Shown here: positions 16,010-26,133 of the stretch, in pieces
How positions within the stretch are numbered: position 1 is the first letter of the stretch
Layout of the letters: each line of letters starts with the position of its first letter
The notes under the pieces: model-generated
Database searches by the model: none
What the model was told of the DNA's origin: nothing
Seen by the model: only the letters and a program-made list of their open reading frames with translations
Position numbers and translations under genes: made by a program
Source of the DNA: Bacteroidota bacterium
GTDB taxonomy: Bacteria > Bacteroidota > Bacteroidia > AKYH767-A > OLB10
Length of the DNA stretch: 35,613 nucleotides
Assembly (NCBI GenBank): GCA_025352785.1
Contig: JANXSD010000156.1
Location: forward strand, 1 to 35,613
Reading direction: 5' to 3'

Positions 16010-17632
16010 ATGAAACTAATTAGATCATTAATGTTAATGCTACTATGCTTTCCAGCAATTCTTTTTGCTCAGAAAGATAATGTTGTGTTTTCAAAAGACT
16101 TTAACGTAACAACCTCGGAGCCATACCAAGTAATTGATGGCAGTGACAAAGACTATTTTTATGACCACGCAGGGCATAGCATAGCAGTTAAAACAGATCA
16201 TGAAACTGTATATGTTCAACGTTTTGATACCAAAATGATGAAAGAAGTTGGCAGGAAAGAATACGATGACCTTCCAAAGGGAGCGCAACCGCAAGATCTT
16301 ATTTACATTGGAGGTAAATTGTATTATATTTATTTAGTTATCGATACAAGAGGAGATGACACGAATACATTATATGCAAGAGAGATCGATATCAATAGTG
16401 GAATAATGAAAAATCCTGTTATTCTTTTCAAAAGCAAAGGTCCAACAATGAAAAGTGAATCAATTGATAAAAAATCTCTTTTCTCTGGTGGTGGTTTAAG
16501 AATACTAAGTTACATGTCTACTGACAGCTCAAAAATTTTATTTAATTATCGCCGTGAGCCTCTTGAAAAGAAAGACAGTAAAAATTATGATATTCTTGGA
16601 TTTTTTGTTTTTGATAGTGGCTTGAAAAAAGTTTGGGGTGACGAAGTGAAAATGCCTTACACAGAAAAAGACATGAACAATCTTGCTTATTGTGTTTCTA
16701 AAGATGGCGATGCTCACATGCTTCTTTATAAAAATGATACAAAAACGTATGAGTTATTGAATATCAAAAATGTGAAAGAGTTAAAAACAAATAAAATTGA
16801 TATTGACTCGAAGTTAGTATTTCAAAAATTCAATATTCGTGAAGATATTTCTGGAAATTTGAATTGCAGTGGTTTTTATGCAAATGGATTAGAATTTAAA
16901 ATGGTTGGTATGAGTGGGGGAAGACTTTCCATGAATGTTAATGGTATTAAAAATTTTACAATGGATATGACTGGTAAAATTCTTAGTACGCATGATTATG
17001 AGTTTCCAATTGAATTGATTAATCAAAATACAAGTTTAAAGAACCAAGAAAAGAATGAGAAGCGAGATGAAAAAGGTAAATTAGGAATTAATGATTTAGT
17101 AATGCGTAATGTTATTATAAATGAGGATGGTAGTACTTATTTTGTTGGAGAGCAATTTTGGATTCAACAAGCAACAAGTATGACTGGAGCTTCTTCTAGT
17201 AGCATAGATTATATTTATCGTGATGTTGTAATAACTAAAATTGATAAAGACGGAAAATTACTTTGGATGAAAAAGATGGATAAAAATCAGACTAGTGAAA
17301 AAGTTAATAATAGTCTAGGATTTAGATTTATCCACAATGATAATTTTGATTATGTGTTATTCCTTGATAATAAAAAGAACTTTGATAAAGATAAAGATCA
17401 CGAAGGAAAGGCATATATAGATGGAAGAGATGCTTATTTAAATGCTTATAAAATTGATGCTAAAACTGGTGAATCAAATAAAAATATATTATTTGATCTT
17501 GATGATATCCAAGGAAAAGCAGCTTATCAATTTAAAGTTAGTAGACTTTTTGATGTAGGGAAATCTAATTTCATGCTTGAGGTTTACATGAAAAGTAAAA
17601 AAGATATGATGGTGAAAATGGAGTTAAAATAA
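16010..17632 (+). CDS. Secreted hypothetical protein, possibly beta-propeller-like
   Basis: This 540-residue protein has a Sec signal peptide (LMLMLLCFPAILFA, cut before Gln). I do not recognise a family. The mature part is rich in Lys and Asp with recurring beta-strand patterns, for example FFVFDSGLKKVWGDEVKM and VVITKIDKDGKLLWMKKMD, of the kind 'colour strand, turn, D-G-K-x-x-W' seen in propeller blades. No T9SS sorting domain is visible at the C-terminus (it ends KKDMMVKMELK), so it is probably periplasmic or held at the membrane by partners. It is transcribed divergently from the biosynthetic operon and followed by a strong terminator, so it is monocistronic. Confidence 0.8.
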   Translation: MKLIRSLMLMLLCFPAILFAQKDNVVFSKDFNVTTSEPYQVIDGSDKDYFYDHAGHSIAVKTDHETVYVQRFDTKMMKEVGRKEYDDLPKGAQPQDLIYIGGKLYYIYLVIDTRGDDTNTLYAREIDINSGIMKNPVILFKSKGPTMKSESIDKKSLFSGGGLRILSYMSTDSSKILFNYRREPLEKKDSKNYDILGFFVFDSGLKKVWGDEVKMPYTEKDMNNLAYCVSKDGDAHMLLYKNDTKTYELLNIKNVKELKTNKIDIDSKLVFQKFNIREDISGNLNCSGFYANGLEFKMVGMSGGRLSMNVNGIKNFTMDMTGKILSTHDYEFPIELINQNTSLKNQEKNEKRDEKGKLGINDLVMRNVIINEDGSTYFVGEQFWIQQATSMTGASSSSIDYIYRDVVITKIDKDGKLLWMKKMDKNQTSEKVNNSLGFRFIHNDNFDYVLFLDNKKNFDKDKDHEGKAYIDGRDAYLNAYKIDAKTGESNKNILFDLDDIQGKAAYQFKVSRLFDVGKSNFMLEVYMKSKKDMMVKMELK

Positions 17633-17649
17633 AATTCTATATAATTGTT

Positions 17650-17687
17650 AAAAACGGTTCGGGTTAATTAAAACTCGAACCGTTTTT
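17650..17687 (+). terminator. Intrinsic terminator after the 540-residue secreted protein gene
   Basis: A 16-bp stem runs 17650-17665 with 17672-17687 (core CGGTTCG/CGAACCG, one G-T pair), with a 6-base loop AATTAA. The descending arm ends in TTTTT. It lies 18 bases after the stop. With flanking A and T runs it may act in both directions. Confidence 0.85.
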
Positions 17688-17841
17688 GTTTATACAGTTT
17701 TCTTAAAAAGTAATTGAAAATTTCTCCATCATCTTTAACCGATGAAAATTCGCTATTCATCGATTATCCTAATTATTCATCTTTAGCTATATAATTTAAA
17801 GTAGTTTTATACAAGAATTATAAACCCCAATTCTAAATAAA

Positions 17842-19731
17842 ATGAATACATTCCTACTGAAAAGGATCCAATTGCTTTTTTTATTTTTGAGCATTACAGC
17901 GATGTACGGGCACTTGAATGCACAAGTAATCAATACCGAAAGTTTCGATGGAACTTCATTTCCACCGCTTGGATGGACTTTGCCAGTTGCAGGTGGCCCC
18001 AACGCATTATGGGTGCAACGTACTAATGGAACATTTCCAATGTGTGCACCTCATTCGGGTGCAGCAATGGCTCGCTTTACTGCAAGAAATTTGAATCCTG
18101 GAACACAGCAAGATATTATTTCACCGGTTATTGATTACTCAAATACAAATGCAGTAATTCCTACTGTAAGTCTTTGGATGTATCGTGATAGCACTTCAAC
18201 ATCTGGCGACAGCTTAACAATTTTAATAAATACTTCAGCTAGTTTAACAGGAGCTACTCGTATTGGGGCTATTGCTAGAAGTCGTTATTTTAATTTGCCA
18301 CATAATGAATTAACAAATGGATGGTATGAATATTCGTTCAATGTTCCAGCATCTTTTACTACTTCAACGAATTATTTTATACTAAATGGTACTTCACAAA
18401 ATGGAGCAAATATTTATATAGATGATGTAAGTTGGACATCATTTCCAATATCATGTTCTGGAACGCCAACAGCAGGAATGGTAACAGTTGCTAATGTATT
18501 AATTTGTGGTGGGTCTGGCAATACATCGCTAACAATTGCAGGCGGATCAGTAGGTTTTGCAGGATTAACATTTCAATGGCAATCGAGTGATTCAGCTGCA
18601 GGACCATGGGTGGATTTTGGAACTGGATTAACAATAGAAAATTCTGGCACTTTAACAAGTTCAAAATATTTTCGCTGTTATCTTTCATGTACAGCAGCAT
18701 TATTGTCGGATACCTCTAACACAGTATTAGTTCAGGTGAGCCCAAATCCCAATCCAACAGTAACAATTACTCCAGGATTTAATGTTAGCTATTGTGTAGG
18801 AGGTGCACCCCTTATTTTAGTGGTTAGCGGAGCAACAACATATACCTGGAATACCAACCCAACATTAACAGTAATTTCTAATGATTCAGTGAGTGTAGTT
18901 CCAACAAATAATTCTAATTATGTAGTGATAGGATCGAATACTTTCGGATGTACAGGAACTGCAAATGTGAATGTTGGATTTAGAACGAGCCCAATAATTA
19001 CGCTTTCTTCAAGTGTAGCAAGTGTTTGTGCTGGTGATCCTGTAACACTTCATGCAGTGGCGCAAGGTGGCGGACCTGGTGGTGGAACCCAATTTTCTTG
19101 GAGCCCAGTAGGTTTAACAGGAGCGAACATAGTGGTAAATCCTACTGCTGTAACAACGTATCTTGCTGTTGGTACCAATCAATTTGGTTGCTCCGCAACG
19201 GATAGCATTACTATTGGTATCGCAAGTCCTGTTGTTGCAAATTTTGGCTCAGTTACCAATGGTCATTCGGTAAGTTTTTCGGATAGCTCTCTGCAAGCAA
19301 CATCTTGGCAATGGAGTTTTGGAGATGGTAATAGTAGTACCAATCAAAATCCTACTTATACCTATTCTGCAAGTGGTGTTTATAACGTGATGTTAATTGT
19401 TTCTAATGGTGTTTGTTCTCCTGATACAATTATTAAAACCATTACCATAGTTACTATAGGAATTAATGAAGTTAATATTGCTTCACAACTTCAAGCATCG
19501 CCAAATCCTACTTCTGAAATAACAAAAATAGCATTCATATCAAATGATACTGAAGCAAAAATTTCATTGCAAAATTCATTGGGTCAAAGGATGATGACAA
19601 AAACCATTTATCCTAATATGGGTAATCATTTCAAAATTGATATTTCACTTACGGAATTCCCATCGGGCATTTATTGGGTTATTGTTGACACAGATTCTGG
19701 AAAAGCTATGATTCAAATTGCGAAACTATAA
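17842..19731 (+). CDS. T9SS-secreted protein with jelly-roll-like, Ig-like and PKD domains (type A sorting domain)
   Basis: This 629-residue protein has a signal peptide (about 1-28, ending LNA before Gln). Residues about 30-195 look like a MAM/'choice-of-anchor' jelly-roll domain (ESFDGTSFPPLGW, then IYIDDVSW at its end), which often binds glycans. Two to three Ig-like modules follow (about 200-465), then a PKD domain with WQWSFGDGNSS (about 488-498) and YSASGVYNVMLIVSN. The last 80 residues are a type A T9SS sorting domain: LQASPNPTSE, a middle block SLGQRM and the end FPSGIYWVIVD. It would be exported by Sec, then by T9SS, and attached to or released from the surface. Likely adhesion or substrate binding; no catalytic motif seen. 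Confidence 0.9.
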   Translation: MNTFLLKRIQLLFLFLSITAMYGHLNAQVINTESFDGTSFPPLGWTLPVAGGPNALWVQRTNGTFPMCAPHSGAAMARFTARNLNPGTQQDIISPVIDYSNTNAVIPTVSLWMYRDSTSTSGDSLTILINTSASLTGATRIGAIARSRYFNLPHNELTNGWYEYSFNVPASFTTSTNYFILNGTSQNGANIYIDDVSWTSFPISCSGTPTAGMVTVANVLICGGSGNTSLTIAGGSVGFAGLTFQWQSSDSAAGPWVDFGTGLTIENSGTLTSSKYFRCYLSCTAALLSDTSNTVLVQVSPNPNPTVTITPGFNVSYCVGGAPLILVVSGATTYTWNTNPTLTVISNDSVSVVPTNNSNYVVIGSNTFGCTGTANVNVGFRTSPIITLSSSVASVCAGDPVTLHAVAQGGGPGGGTQFSWSPVGLTGANIVVNPTAVTTYLAVGTNQFGCSATDSITIGIASPVVANFGSVTNGHSVSFSDSSLQATSWQWSFGDGNSSTNQNPTYTYSASGVYNVMLIVSNGVCSPDTIIKTITIVTIGINEVNIASQLQASPNPTSEITKIAFISNDTEAKISLQNSLGQRMMTKTIYPNMGNHFKIDISLTEFPSGIYWVIVDTDSGKAMIQIAKL

Positions 19732-19818
19732 GCTAAGCCAATTTTTTTGCTTCGTAAAATTGTAAAATTGCGGTATTTTCTGGAGAATAAATTCTCTTCA
19801 ATGCCAAAAAAATTTAAT

Positions 19819-19852
19819 AAGGGAATTGATTTTTGAATCAGTTCCCTTTTTT
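19819..19852 (+). terminator. Intrinsic terminator downstream of the PKD protein gene
   Basis: A 12-13-bp stem pairs about 19819-19831 with 19836-19848 (core AGGGAA/TTCCCT, one G-T pair), loop TTTG, followed by a T run to 19852. It starts about 88 bases after the stop codon. The region 19732-20131 otherwise holds only AT-rich DNA and a candidate -7 box. Confidence 0.8.
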
Positions 19853-19944
19853 ATAAGAATTAGGGTTTATACCAACTGAATAAAGGGTAATGAAAGAAAT
19901 TATCAAAAAAGCATATAAAATTTTTTAAATTGAATCCTTTTTAA

Positions 19945-19952
19945 TACATTTG
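19945..19952 (+). promoter_or_regulatory. Candidate -7 box for the 1553-residue T9SS cargo gene
   Basis: TACATTTG matches TAnnTTTG exactly and lies downstream of the terminator and about 180 bases before the ATG at 20132. No TTG is found 19-21 bases upstream, so this is a weak call; the remaining leader DNA shows no clear structure. Confidence 0.3.
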
Positions 19953-20131
19953 GTAAAGATATTTTGCTGGAGATCCATTTTTCTGAAAGAGGGAAAAGGT
20001 TATTTGAAAACAGAAATACATTTCAATTTCAGAAAGTGAATATTTACATTAATAAATTATAAAAATAAATCATTTTTATTACCATTAATTTAAAGGTAAT
20101 AAAAGTATCAATACTGCCAAATCAGAAAAAC

Positions 20132-23100
20132 ATGACCTACCACAACTACAAAACAAAAAGCGTTTTAAAATCAGTGTCATTAAGAAAAAAAATATTAGTG
20201 GTCTTATTGCTATTTGCAATGTTCAATCCAGCGAAAGCATTAATCTCAAATTATACATTTGGAACATCCACTGGAAATTATTTAGCGATATCTGGTACTA
20301 CATTTACTTCTGGTACTTGGGATGATAGTTCTTCCGCTCTCATTACAATTCCTTTTTCTTTTAATTATAACGGTTCGCTCTATACAACTCTTAGCATTAA
20401 TTCCAATGGATACATCACAATGGGTGCAATTCCAGCTACTGTTTATTGCGGCTTGCAAAGCAGTCCGTTAAATACGATAGCCGGGTATGGTACCGATTTA
20501 GTGGGTGCTTCCGCTGGTTCTTCCATTCAGTATACTACACGAGGTGTAACACCTAATCGTCAATTTGTAGCACAGTGGTCGGATTGTGATCATTATGGAA
20601 ATTCAAATGTTAATCATTGGACTTTTCAAATTGTATTAAATGAAACATCAAATACTGTTCAAGTCGTTTGGGGTTCTTCTACAGATGTTACAACGATGGG
20701 TGCAAATACATGTGCTGATACTGGTACTGAATCTGGTAATGTCGGTTTGCTAGGAAGTTCAACCTCTGACTTTAATATTCGTATGGTAACAAATGGATCG
20801 AATACTTGGGCAACTTCAGTACTAGGTGCAAACTTATCTTCCGTTTGTAATATATCATCATCAAATATTCCTGCATTAGGATTAACGTATACGTGGACTC
20901 CAGGTGCGATTATCCCCATGAGTTATAATTCGAGTACAACCGCATTTGTAAACAATGGGCAATCCGTATCGCAAGGCACTACAGGAAATCCTGTTATACA
21001 AGTTCAAGTTTCAGTAACAGGAACTACATCACCATTTGTAATTTCTAGTTTATCATTATCAACAACTGGATCAACCAATCCATTAATGGATATTACAAAT
21101 GCTAAAGTGTATTTTACGGGTATCATTAGTATTTTTAACTCGTCTACTCCATTTGGATCTACAGTAGTTAATCCGAATGGTGCCTATACAGTTACAGGGT
21201 CAGCTACCTTATCAGAAGGGATAAATTATTTTTGGGTTACTTATGACATTAAAAACACGTCGACACTGGGTGATGTTTTAGCAGGATGTGCTTCACAAAT
21301 TGTTGGATCTGGATCCATGGGCACTGTAGTACCTTCAATAACTTGTCCTTCAGGAACACAAACAATAGCATCTGTAGGTTCATGGACTGCCCTAACAAAT
21401 GTATCACCTAATGCAAGTGGTGGATTAATGTTATTACTTTCTGATGGAACAGTAATGGCAAAAAACACTGCTGGTGGTGGCGATGGTATTGGTAATGGAT
21501 GGAGTAAATTAACGCCAGATATTCATGGTAGTTATATCAATGGTACGTGGTCGGCATTAGCATCAATGACAAGTACACGACTTTATTTTTCATCACAAGT
21601 ATTAAAAGATGGAAGAATATATGTTGCAGGAGGTGAATATGGAACTGGTGGATCATTAGGTGAAGTTTACAATCCCGTAACAAATACATGGTCAAATACA
21701 GCCGCTCCAGGATCAGTTGTATCGGATGCGAATTCAGAAATACTTCCCGATGGTAGAGTTTTACAAGCATTGGTGAATGGTAGTTTAACAGGAACATTAA
21801 TTTACAATCCAATTTTGAATACTTACATTAACGGACCCACTGCACTTGGCATTCACAATGAATCGGCATGGGTAAAGCTTGCAGATAATAGTGTTTTATA
21901 TATTAATAGATTATCAACAGCATCTGAACGATATATTCCTGCAACCAATACGTGGGTGAATGATGCTACTGTTCCTGTTCAGCTATATGATGCATTTGGT
22001 GATGAAGCAGGTGCAGCAATATTATTACCTGATGGAAGAGCACTGTTTTTAGGGTCATCGGGTCATAATGCATTTTATACACCATCTGGCACAGCAAGTC
22101 CTGGATCATGGGCTGCTGCAGCTGATTTTCCAGGTGCAAAAGGGGCTCCTGATGCACCTGCTGCGATGATGGTAAATGGAAAAATTTTATGTGCAGTTTC
22201 ACCTGTTCCAACTTCGGCAAATCATTTTCCATCACCAACAACATTTTATGAATTCAACTATTTAACAAATACCTTTACTTCCATTTTAGCACCGGGAGGA
22301 TCGGCATCTTTAAATCATGGAAGTTATATTGCAAACATGTTAGATTTACCCAATGGTGGAATATTATATAATGATCAAGGTAGTCAACAATATTATGTTT
22401 ATACACCAGGCGGAACACCATTGATTTCTGGAAAGCCAACAGTAGCAACAATTACATCAATTGGTTGTACAACTTATAAAATTACAGGAACATTATTTAA
22501 TGGAATTTCTGAAGGAGCTGGTTATGGTGATGATTGGCAGATGGCAACAAATTATCCTGTCATACGATTGACATCGGGTACGAATATATATTATGTTAGA
22601 ACTTCAAATTGGAACAGCACTGGATTGTTGAGAGGGAGTGCTGCCGATACTGCAACCTTTGATTTGCCTGTTGGATTACCCGCAGGAACGTATTCATTAG
22701 AAGTTACTGCGAATGGTATTGCATCAAGTCCATTTACGTTTGTTTATTCTTCAGGTTCTTCACCAACATTAAGCAGTTCATTAACACCACCTGCAATTTG
22801 TACTAATACTACTTTTACTTATACACCAACAAGTACAACTAGTGGTGCAACATTTACATGGACTAGAGCAGCAGTAAGTGGAATTAGTAATGCTGCAATT
22901 ACCTCAGCACAAAGTTCAAATCCAAATGAGGTATTAATCAATACAACTAGTTCACCAATAAATGTTATTTATGTTTATACCATTACCACAAGTGGATGTG
23001 GAAGTAATACACAAAATGTAACAGTTACAGTTAATCCTCTTCCTACATCATCTACAATAACAGCAGGTGGAAGTACCACATTTTGTGCTGGTGGTAATGT

Positions 23101-24793
23101 TTTGTTGAATGGTAATACAACTAGTGGAACATGGAGTATTGGTGGTGGAACTACAAGCACATTAACAGCAACAACTGCTGGAGATTATTTTGTTACCACA
23201 ACGAATTCATGTGGAACAACAACTTCAAATCATATAAATGTTATTGTTAACGCATTGCCAAGTGTTACGTTCAGCGGTTTGGCATCGAGTTATAATTTAA
23301 GTGATCCTGCAGTTAACTTAACAGGATCACCAAGTGGTGGGTCTTTTTCTGGAATAGGAATTTCTGGAAATACTTTTTCGCCATCAACAGCCGGAGTAGG
23401 AGGGCCCTATACTATAATTTATAATTATGCTGATGGAAATGGTTGTTCCAATTCTTTTTCGCAACAAACAACAATTACAAATTGTGTTGCTCCTGCACAA
23501 CCAGGGACAATATCTGTTTCTGGTGGTACTGTAAAAGTTTGTCCGGGTGACGTACGCACGTATAAAGTCACAGTAGTAAGTGGTGCTACAATTTATAATT
23601 GGACAATCCCAACTGGAACAAATATATCCAGCGGTGCAGGAACCAATAGTATAATATTAACTTTCAATAGTGGATTCGTTGCAGCAGGTGTAATTAGTGT
23701 TACTGCAGGAAATGCTTGTGGGACTAGTTTAGCAAAAACACTTACTATAAATCGCAATACTCCATCCATACCAAGTGTGATTTCAGGAACTGCAAATTCA
23801 TGCGCAGGTACAAGCGGAACGTTTTCCGTTACGAATGTAATTGGAGTTACCTATAATTGGACAGCTCCTGTCAATACAACAATCGTAAGTGGTCAGGGAA
23901 CAAATTCAATCATCTTAAATTTCCTATCGACATTTAAAACTGGAACTCTTACAGTAAATGGAAGTAATGCTTGTTCAACAAGTACGAATCGTAGTTTGGC
24001 AATCTTTGGAAAACCATCAACGCCAGGATTAATTTCTGGACCAGTAAATAATAATTGTAATACCACCAGTACGTATTCAATAGTTGCTATCACTCATGCA
24101 ACATCTTATACATGGACAACCTCAGTTCCAGGTGCTGTTATAACTGGATCGGGAACAACAGTTCAAATTGCCTTTCCAACATTTAATAGTGGTACTGTTA
24201 GTGTAACTGCAAACAATGCATGTGGATCTAGTACAGCAAAAACTTTATCTGTTAAGGGAATTGTAGCAACACCATTAGTTCAAGGAAATACTTCCGTTAC
24301 TTCATGCTTAGATCAAACATATACAACTCCTGCAGTTACAGGTGCAACATCTTATTTGTGGACTGTTCCATCAGGTAATACAATAGTGTCTGGTCAAGGC
24401 TCTACAAGCATCCTCGTACACTTTGGTGGCGCTAGTGGTAATATAACTTTAAAAGCAGTTAATGCTTGTGGTAATAGTACTGCATCAACGTTAGCAATTA
24501 TAATTAATGGATGTGTAAGAACAACTTCAGGAATTACTACATTAACAAATGTGAATGTGTATCCTAATCCATCTAATGGAAAAATTAATTTGGAATTGAA
24601 TACAGATCATGAAAGTAAATTTATTATTTCTGTGATTGATATGATGGGTAAACAAATTATATCTCTAAATCATAAGGTAAGTATTGGGAGAAATAATCTT
24701 GAAATTGATCTTAGTTCATTTGCAAATGGAATTTATACTTTGCATATTGTTGATGGAAACTCAGAAAATAATTTAAGAGTTATATTACAATAA
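20132..24793 (+). CDS. T9SS-secreted kelch/galactose-oxidase-like protein with Ig-like module array
   Basis: 1553 residues. After a signal peptide (LVVLLLFAMFNPAKA), residues about 40-250 form a beta-sandwich (FSFNYNGSLYTTLSINSNGYI). About 265-410 resemble the BNR-associated N-terminal domain (FVNNGQSVSQGTTGNPVIQ). About 415-760 carry kelch-type repeats (LKDGRIYVAGGEYG, YNPVTNTWSN, LPDGRALFLGSSG). About 770-870 look like the C-terminal domain of galactose/glyoxal oxidases (LFNGISEGAGYGDDWQM, LPAGTYSLEVTANGIA). A series of Cys-containing PKD/Ig-like modules (about 875-1465) follows, then a type A T9SS domain (VYPNPSNGK ... FANGIYTLHIVD). Surface carbohydrate binding or oxidation is possible; I cannot confirm the Tyr-Cys copper site, so enzymatic activity is open. 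Confidence 0.9.
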   Translation: MTYHNYKTKSVLKSVSLRKKILVVLLLFAMFNPAKALISNYTFGTSTGNYLAISGTTFTSGTWDDSSSALITIPFSFNYNGSLYTTLSINSNGYITMGAIPATVYCGLQSSPLNTIAGYGTDLVGASAGSSIQYTTRGVTPNRQFVAQWSDCDHYGNSNVNHWTFQIVLNETSNTVQVVWGSSTDVTTMGANTCADTGTESGNVGLLGSSTSDFNIRMVTNGSNTWATSVLGANLSSVCNISSSNIPALGLTYTWTPGAIIPMSYNSSTTAFVNNGQSVSQGTTGNPVIQVQVSVTGTTSPFVISSLSLSTTGSTNPLMDITNAKVYFTGIISIFNSSTPFGSTVVNPNGAYTVTGSATLSEGINYFWVTYDIKNTSTLGDVLAGCASQIVGSGSMGTVVPSITCPSGTQTIASVGSWTALTNVSPNASGGLMLLLSDGTVMAKNTAGGGDGIGNGWSKLTPDIHGSYINGTWSALASMTSTRLYFSSQVLKDGRIYVAGGEYGTGGSLGEVYNPVTNTWSNTAAPGSVVSDANSEILPDGRVLQALVNGSLTGTLIYNPILNTYINGPTALGIHNESAWVKLADNSVLYINRLSTASERYIPATNTWVNDATVPVQLYDAFGDEAGAAILLPDGRALFLGSSGHNAFYTPSGTASPGSWAAAADFPGAKGAPDAPAAMMVNGKILCAVSPVPTSANHFPSPTTFYEFNYLTNTFTSILAPGGSASLNHGSYIANMLDLPNGGILYNDQGSQQYYVYTPGGTPLISGKPTVATITSIGCTTYKITGTLFNGISEGAGYGDDWQMATNYPVIRLTSGTNIYYVRTSNWNSTGLLRGSAADTATFDLPVGLPAGTYSLEVTANGIASSPFTFVYSSGSSPTLSSSLTPPAICTNTTFTYTPTSTTSGATFTWTRAAVSGISNAAITSAQSSNPNEVLINTTSSPINVIYVYTITTSGCGSNTQNVTVTVNPLPTSSTITAGGSTTFCAGGNVLLNGNTTSGTWSIGGGTTSTLTATTAGDYFVTTTNSCGTTTSNHINVIVNALPSVTFSGLASSYNLSDPAVNLTGSPSGGSFSGIGISGNTFSPSTAGVGGPYTIIYNYADGNGCSNSFSQQTTITNCVAPAQPGTISVSGGTVKVCPGDVRTYKVTVVSGATIYNWTIPTGTNISSGAGTNSIILTFNSGFVAAGVISVTAGNACGTSLAKTLTINRNTPSIPSVISGTANSCAGTSGTFSVTNVIGVTYNWTAPVNTTIVSGQGTNSIILNFLSTFKTGTLTVNGSNACSTSTNRSLAIFGKPSTPGLISGPVNNNCNTTSTYSIVAITHATSYTWTTSVPGAVITGSGTTVQIAFPTFNSGTVSVTANNACGSSTAKTLSVKGIVATPLVQGNTSVTSCLDQTYTTPAVTGATSYLWTVPSGNTIVSGQGSTSILVHFGGASGNITLKAVNACGNSTASTLAIIINGCVRTTSGITTLTNVNVYPNPSNGKINLELNTDHESKFIISVIDMMGKQIISLNHKVSIGRNNLEIDLSSFANGIYTLHIVDGNSENNLRVILQ

Positions 24794-24814
24794 GTGTTTA
24801 ATGCTAAAAACATG

Positions 24815-24849
24815 CGTGCTACTTCTATGAGAAGTAGCACGTTTTTTTT
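24815..24849 (+). terminator. Intrinsic terminator after the kelch protein gene
   Basis: A perfect 11-bp stem pairs CGTGCTACTTC (24815-24825) with GAAGTAGCACG (24831-24841); the loop is TATGA and a run of eight or so T follows. It starts 21 bases after the stop. Confidence 0.92.
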
Positions 24850-24908
24850 AAGTAAAGCATGAATTTGATGTGTATTTATTCGAAAACGTTAAATCAAATA
24901 ATAATTAC

Positions 24909-24916
24909 TATATTTG
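24909..24916 (+). promoter_or_regulatory. Candidate -7 box for the leucine-rich-repeat gene
   Basis: TATATTTG matches TAnnTTTG and lies 40 bases before the ATG at 24957, just beyond the previous gene's terminator. No clear TTG lies at the -33 position. Its presence supports 24957 as the original start of the frameshifted gene. Confidence 0.4.
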
Positions 24917-24956
24917 ATTTATATACTAATAAAAATATCGATTAAAATTATTGACT

Positions 24957-26034
24957 ATGAAAGAAAAAATATTTTTTAATCGCTATAATATTATCGTATT
25001 ATTTATATTATTTTTTTTGTGGATTATCACATCAAGCAAAGGCTCAATGGGTATTAGTGCCAGATCCTAATATGAGAGATTTAATTGATTACGAAATAAA
25101 TCAAAATCAAGGACCTTTTCAATATTGGAATGGAAATTATATTGATTCAACTGATTTAGCTGTTAAAAGTGTTCTTAATTTGGATACAGAAGACAATTCT
25201 AATTATGATACAATAGATATAACTGGAATTGAAGCATTAACTAACCTTGTAGGATTACGATTAGGAGATTTTGTTTATACTCCTTTTTTACCGCAATTAC
25301 CAAATAAAATACAAAACATAGATGCTTTCCAGCATGATATATTATATATAACAAATTTCCCCGATTCTTTGCAATTTTTTGAATGCACATATAATAAACT
25401 CACAACATTACCACCATTTAACAATGCATTAGTTGAGGGGCGATTTGGCAGTAATTTAATAACATTTTTACCTTCCTCTTTGGGCAATATTCAAATTTTA
25501 TCATTAGAAAATAATCAATTGACTTCATTACCTGTTTTGCCTTCATCATTATTGAACTTCGGTGTAAGTAATAACCATTTAACTTCACTACCTACATTAC
25601 CCAATTCCCTTATTAACTTTAATTGTAGTTATCAATGGATTGATTGCAGTTCAAATTCTCAAATAGTTGGAGCAACTAGTCAAAAATTTATTCCGCTTAT
25701 TTCTGGAAACTATGCTGTAATTGTTAGCTCAGGAAATTGTACTGATACCTCTTCTTGTCATTTTATTAGCCTTACTTCGCTTCAAGAAAATATCTTAAAT
25801 AAAATATCAATTTCGCCAAATCCTACTAAAGATCAATTTATTATTTCTTGCCCTAAGGTGTTGAATAGAATTTTAACAATTGATGTTTACGATTCATTCG
25901 GTAAGCTTATTCAAGAAAAGCTTATATCATCTGAAAGCACTATTTTAAATTCAACTTCTTGGCCTTCTGGAATTTATTTTATGGAAATTAAAAGTGGAGA
26001 TAGCATAATAACTCGAAAATTAGTGAAGGAGTAA
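24957..26034 (+). CDS. T9SS-secreted leucine-rich-repeat protein, frameshifted inside its signal peptide
   Basis: The original start appears to be the ATG at 24957, beginning MKEKIFFNRYNIIVLFILFF. At an 8-T run (25011-25018) the frame is lost, and this frame stops at 25068-25070. If one T is removed it continues CGLSHQAKAQWVLVPDPNM, giving a normal signal peptide joined to the long frame that is open to 26034 (first in-frame alternative start is the GTG at 25057). The mature part has Bacteroidota-type leucine-rich repeats with LTSLPxLPxSL units (about 90-190 of the long frame), then a Cys-containing YQWIDC module and a type A T9SS domain (ISISPNPTKDQF ... WPSGIYFMEIKSGD). As read, the protein would not be exported. 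It may be a sequencing error, a phase-variable gene or a fresh pseudogene. Confidence 0.8.
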
Positions 26035-26109
26035 TACCTCATTTTTTTAATTTCTTTCGTTATGTGAATTTGAAGAATGAAAATATAATTTCCATTCTAT
26101 TAAAACTTT

Positions 26110-26117
26110 TAACTTTG
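26110..26117 (+). promoter_or_regulatory. Candidate -7 box for idi
   Basis: TAACTTTG matches TAnnTTTG and ends 16 bases before the idi ATG, implying a leader of about ten bases. A -33 TTG at the standard spacing is not seen. Confidence 0.35.
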
Positions 26118-26133
26118 AAATTGTTTAGACAAG

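Noticed and set aside
26075-26097. Hairpin GAATG...CATTC between the leucine-rich-repeat gene and idi as a terminator
   Set aside because: It is short and AT-rich with one mismatch and no T run after it.
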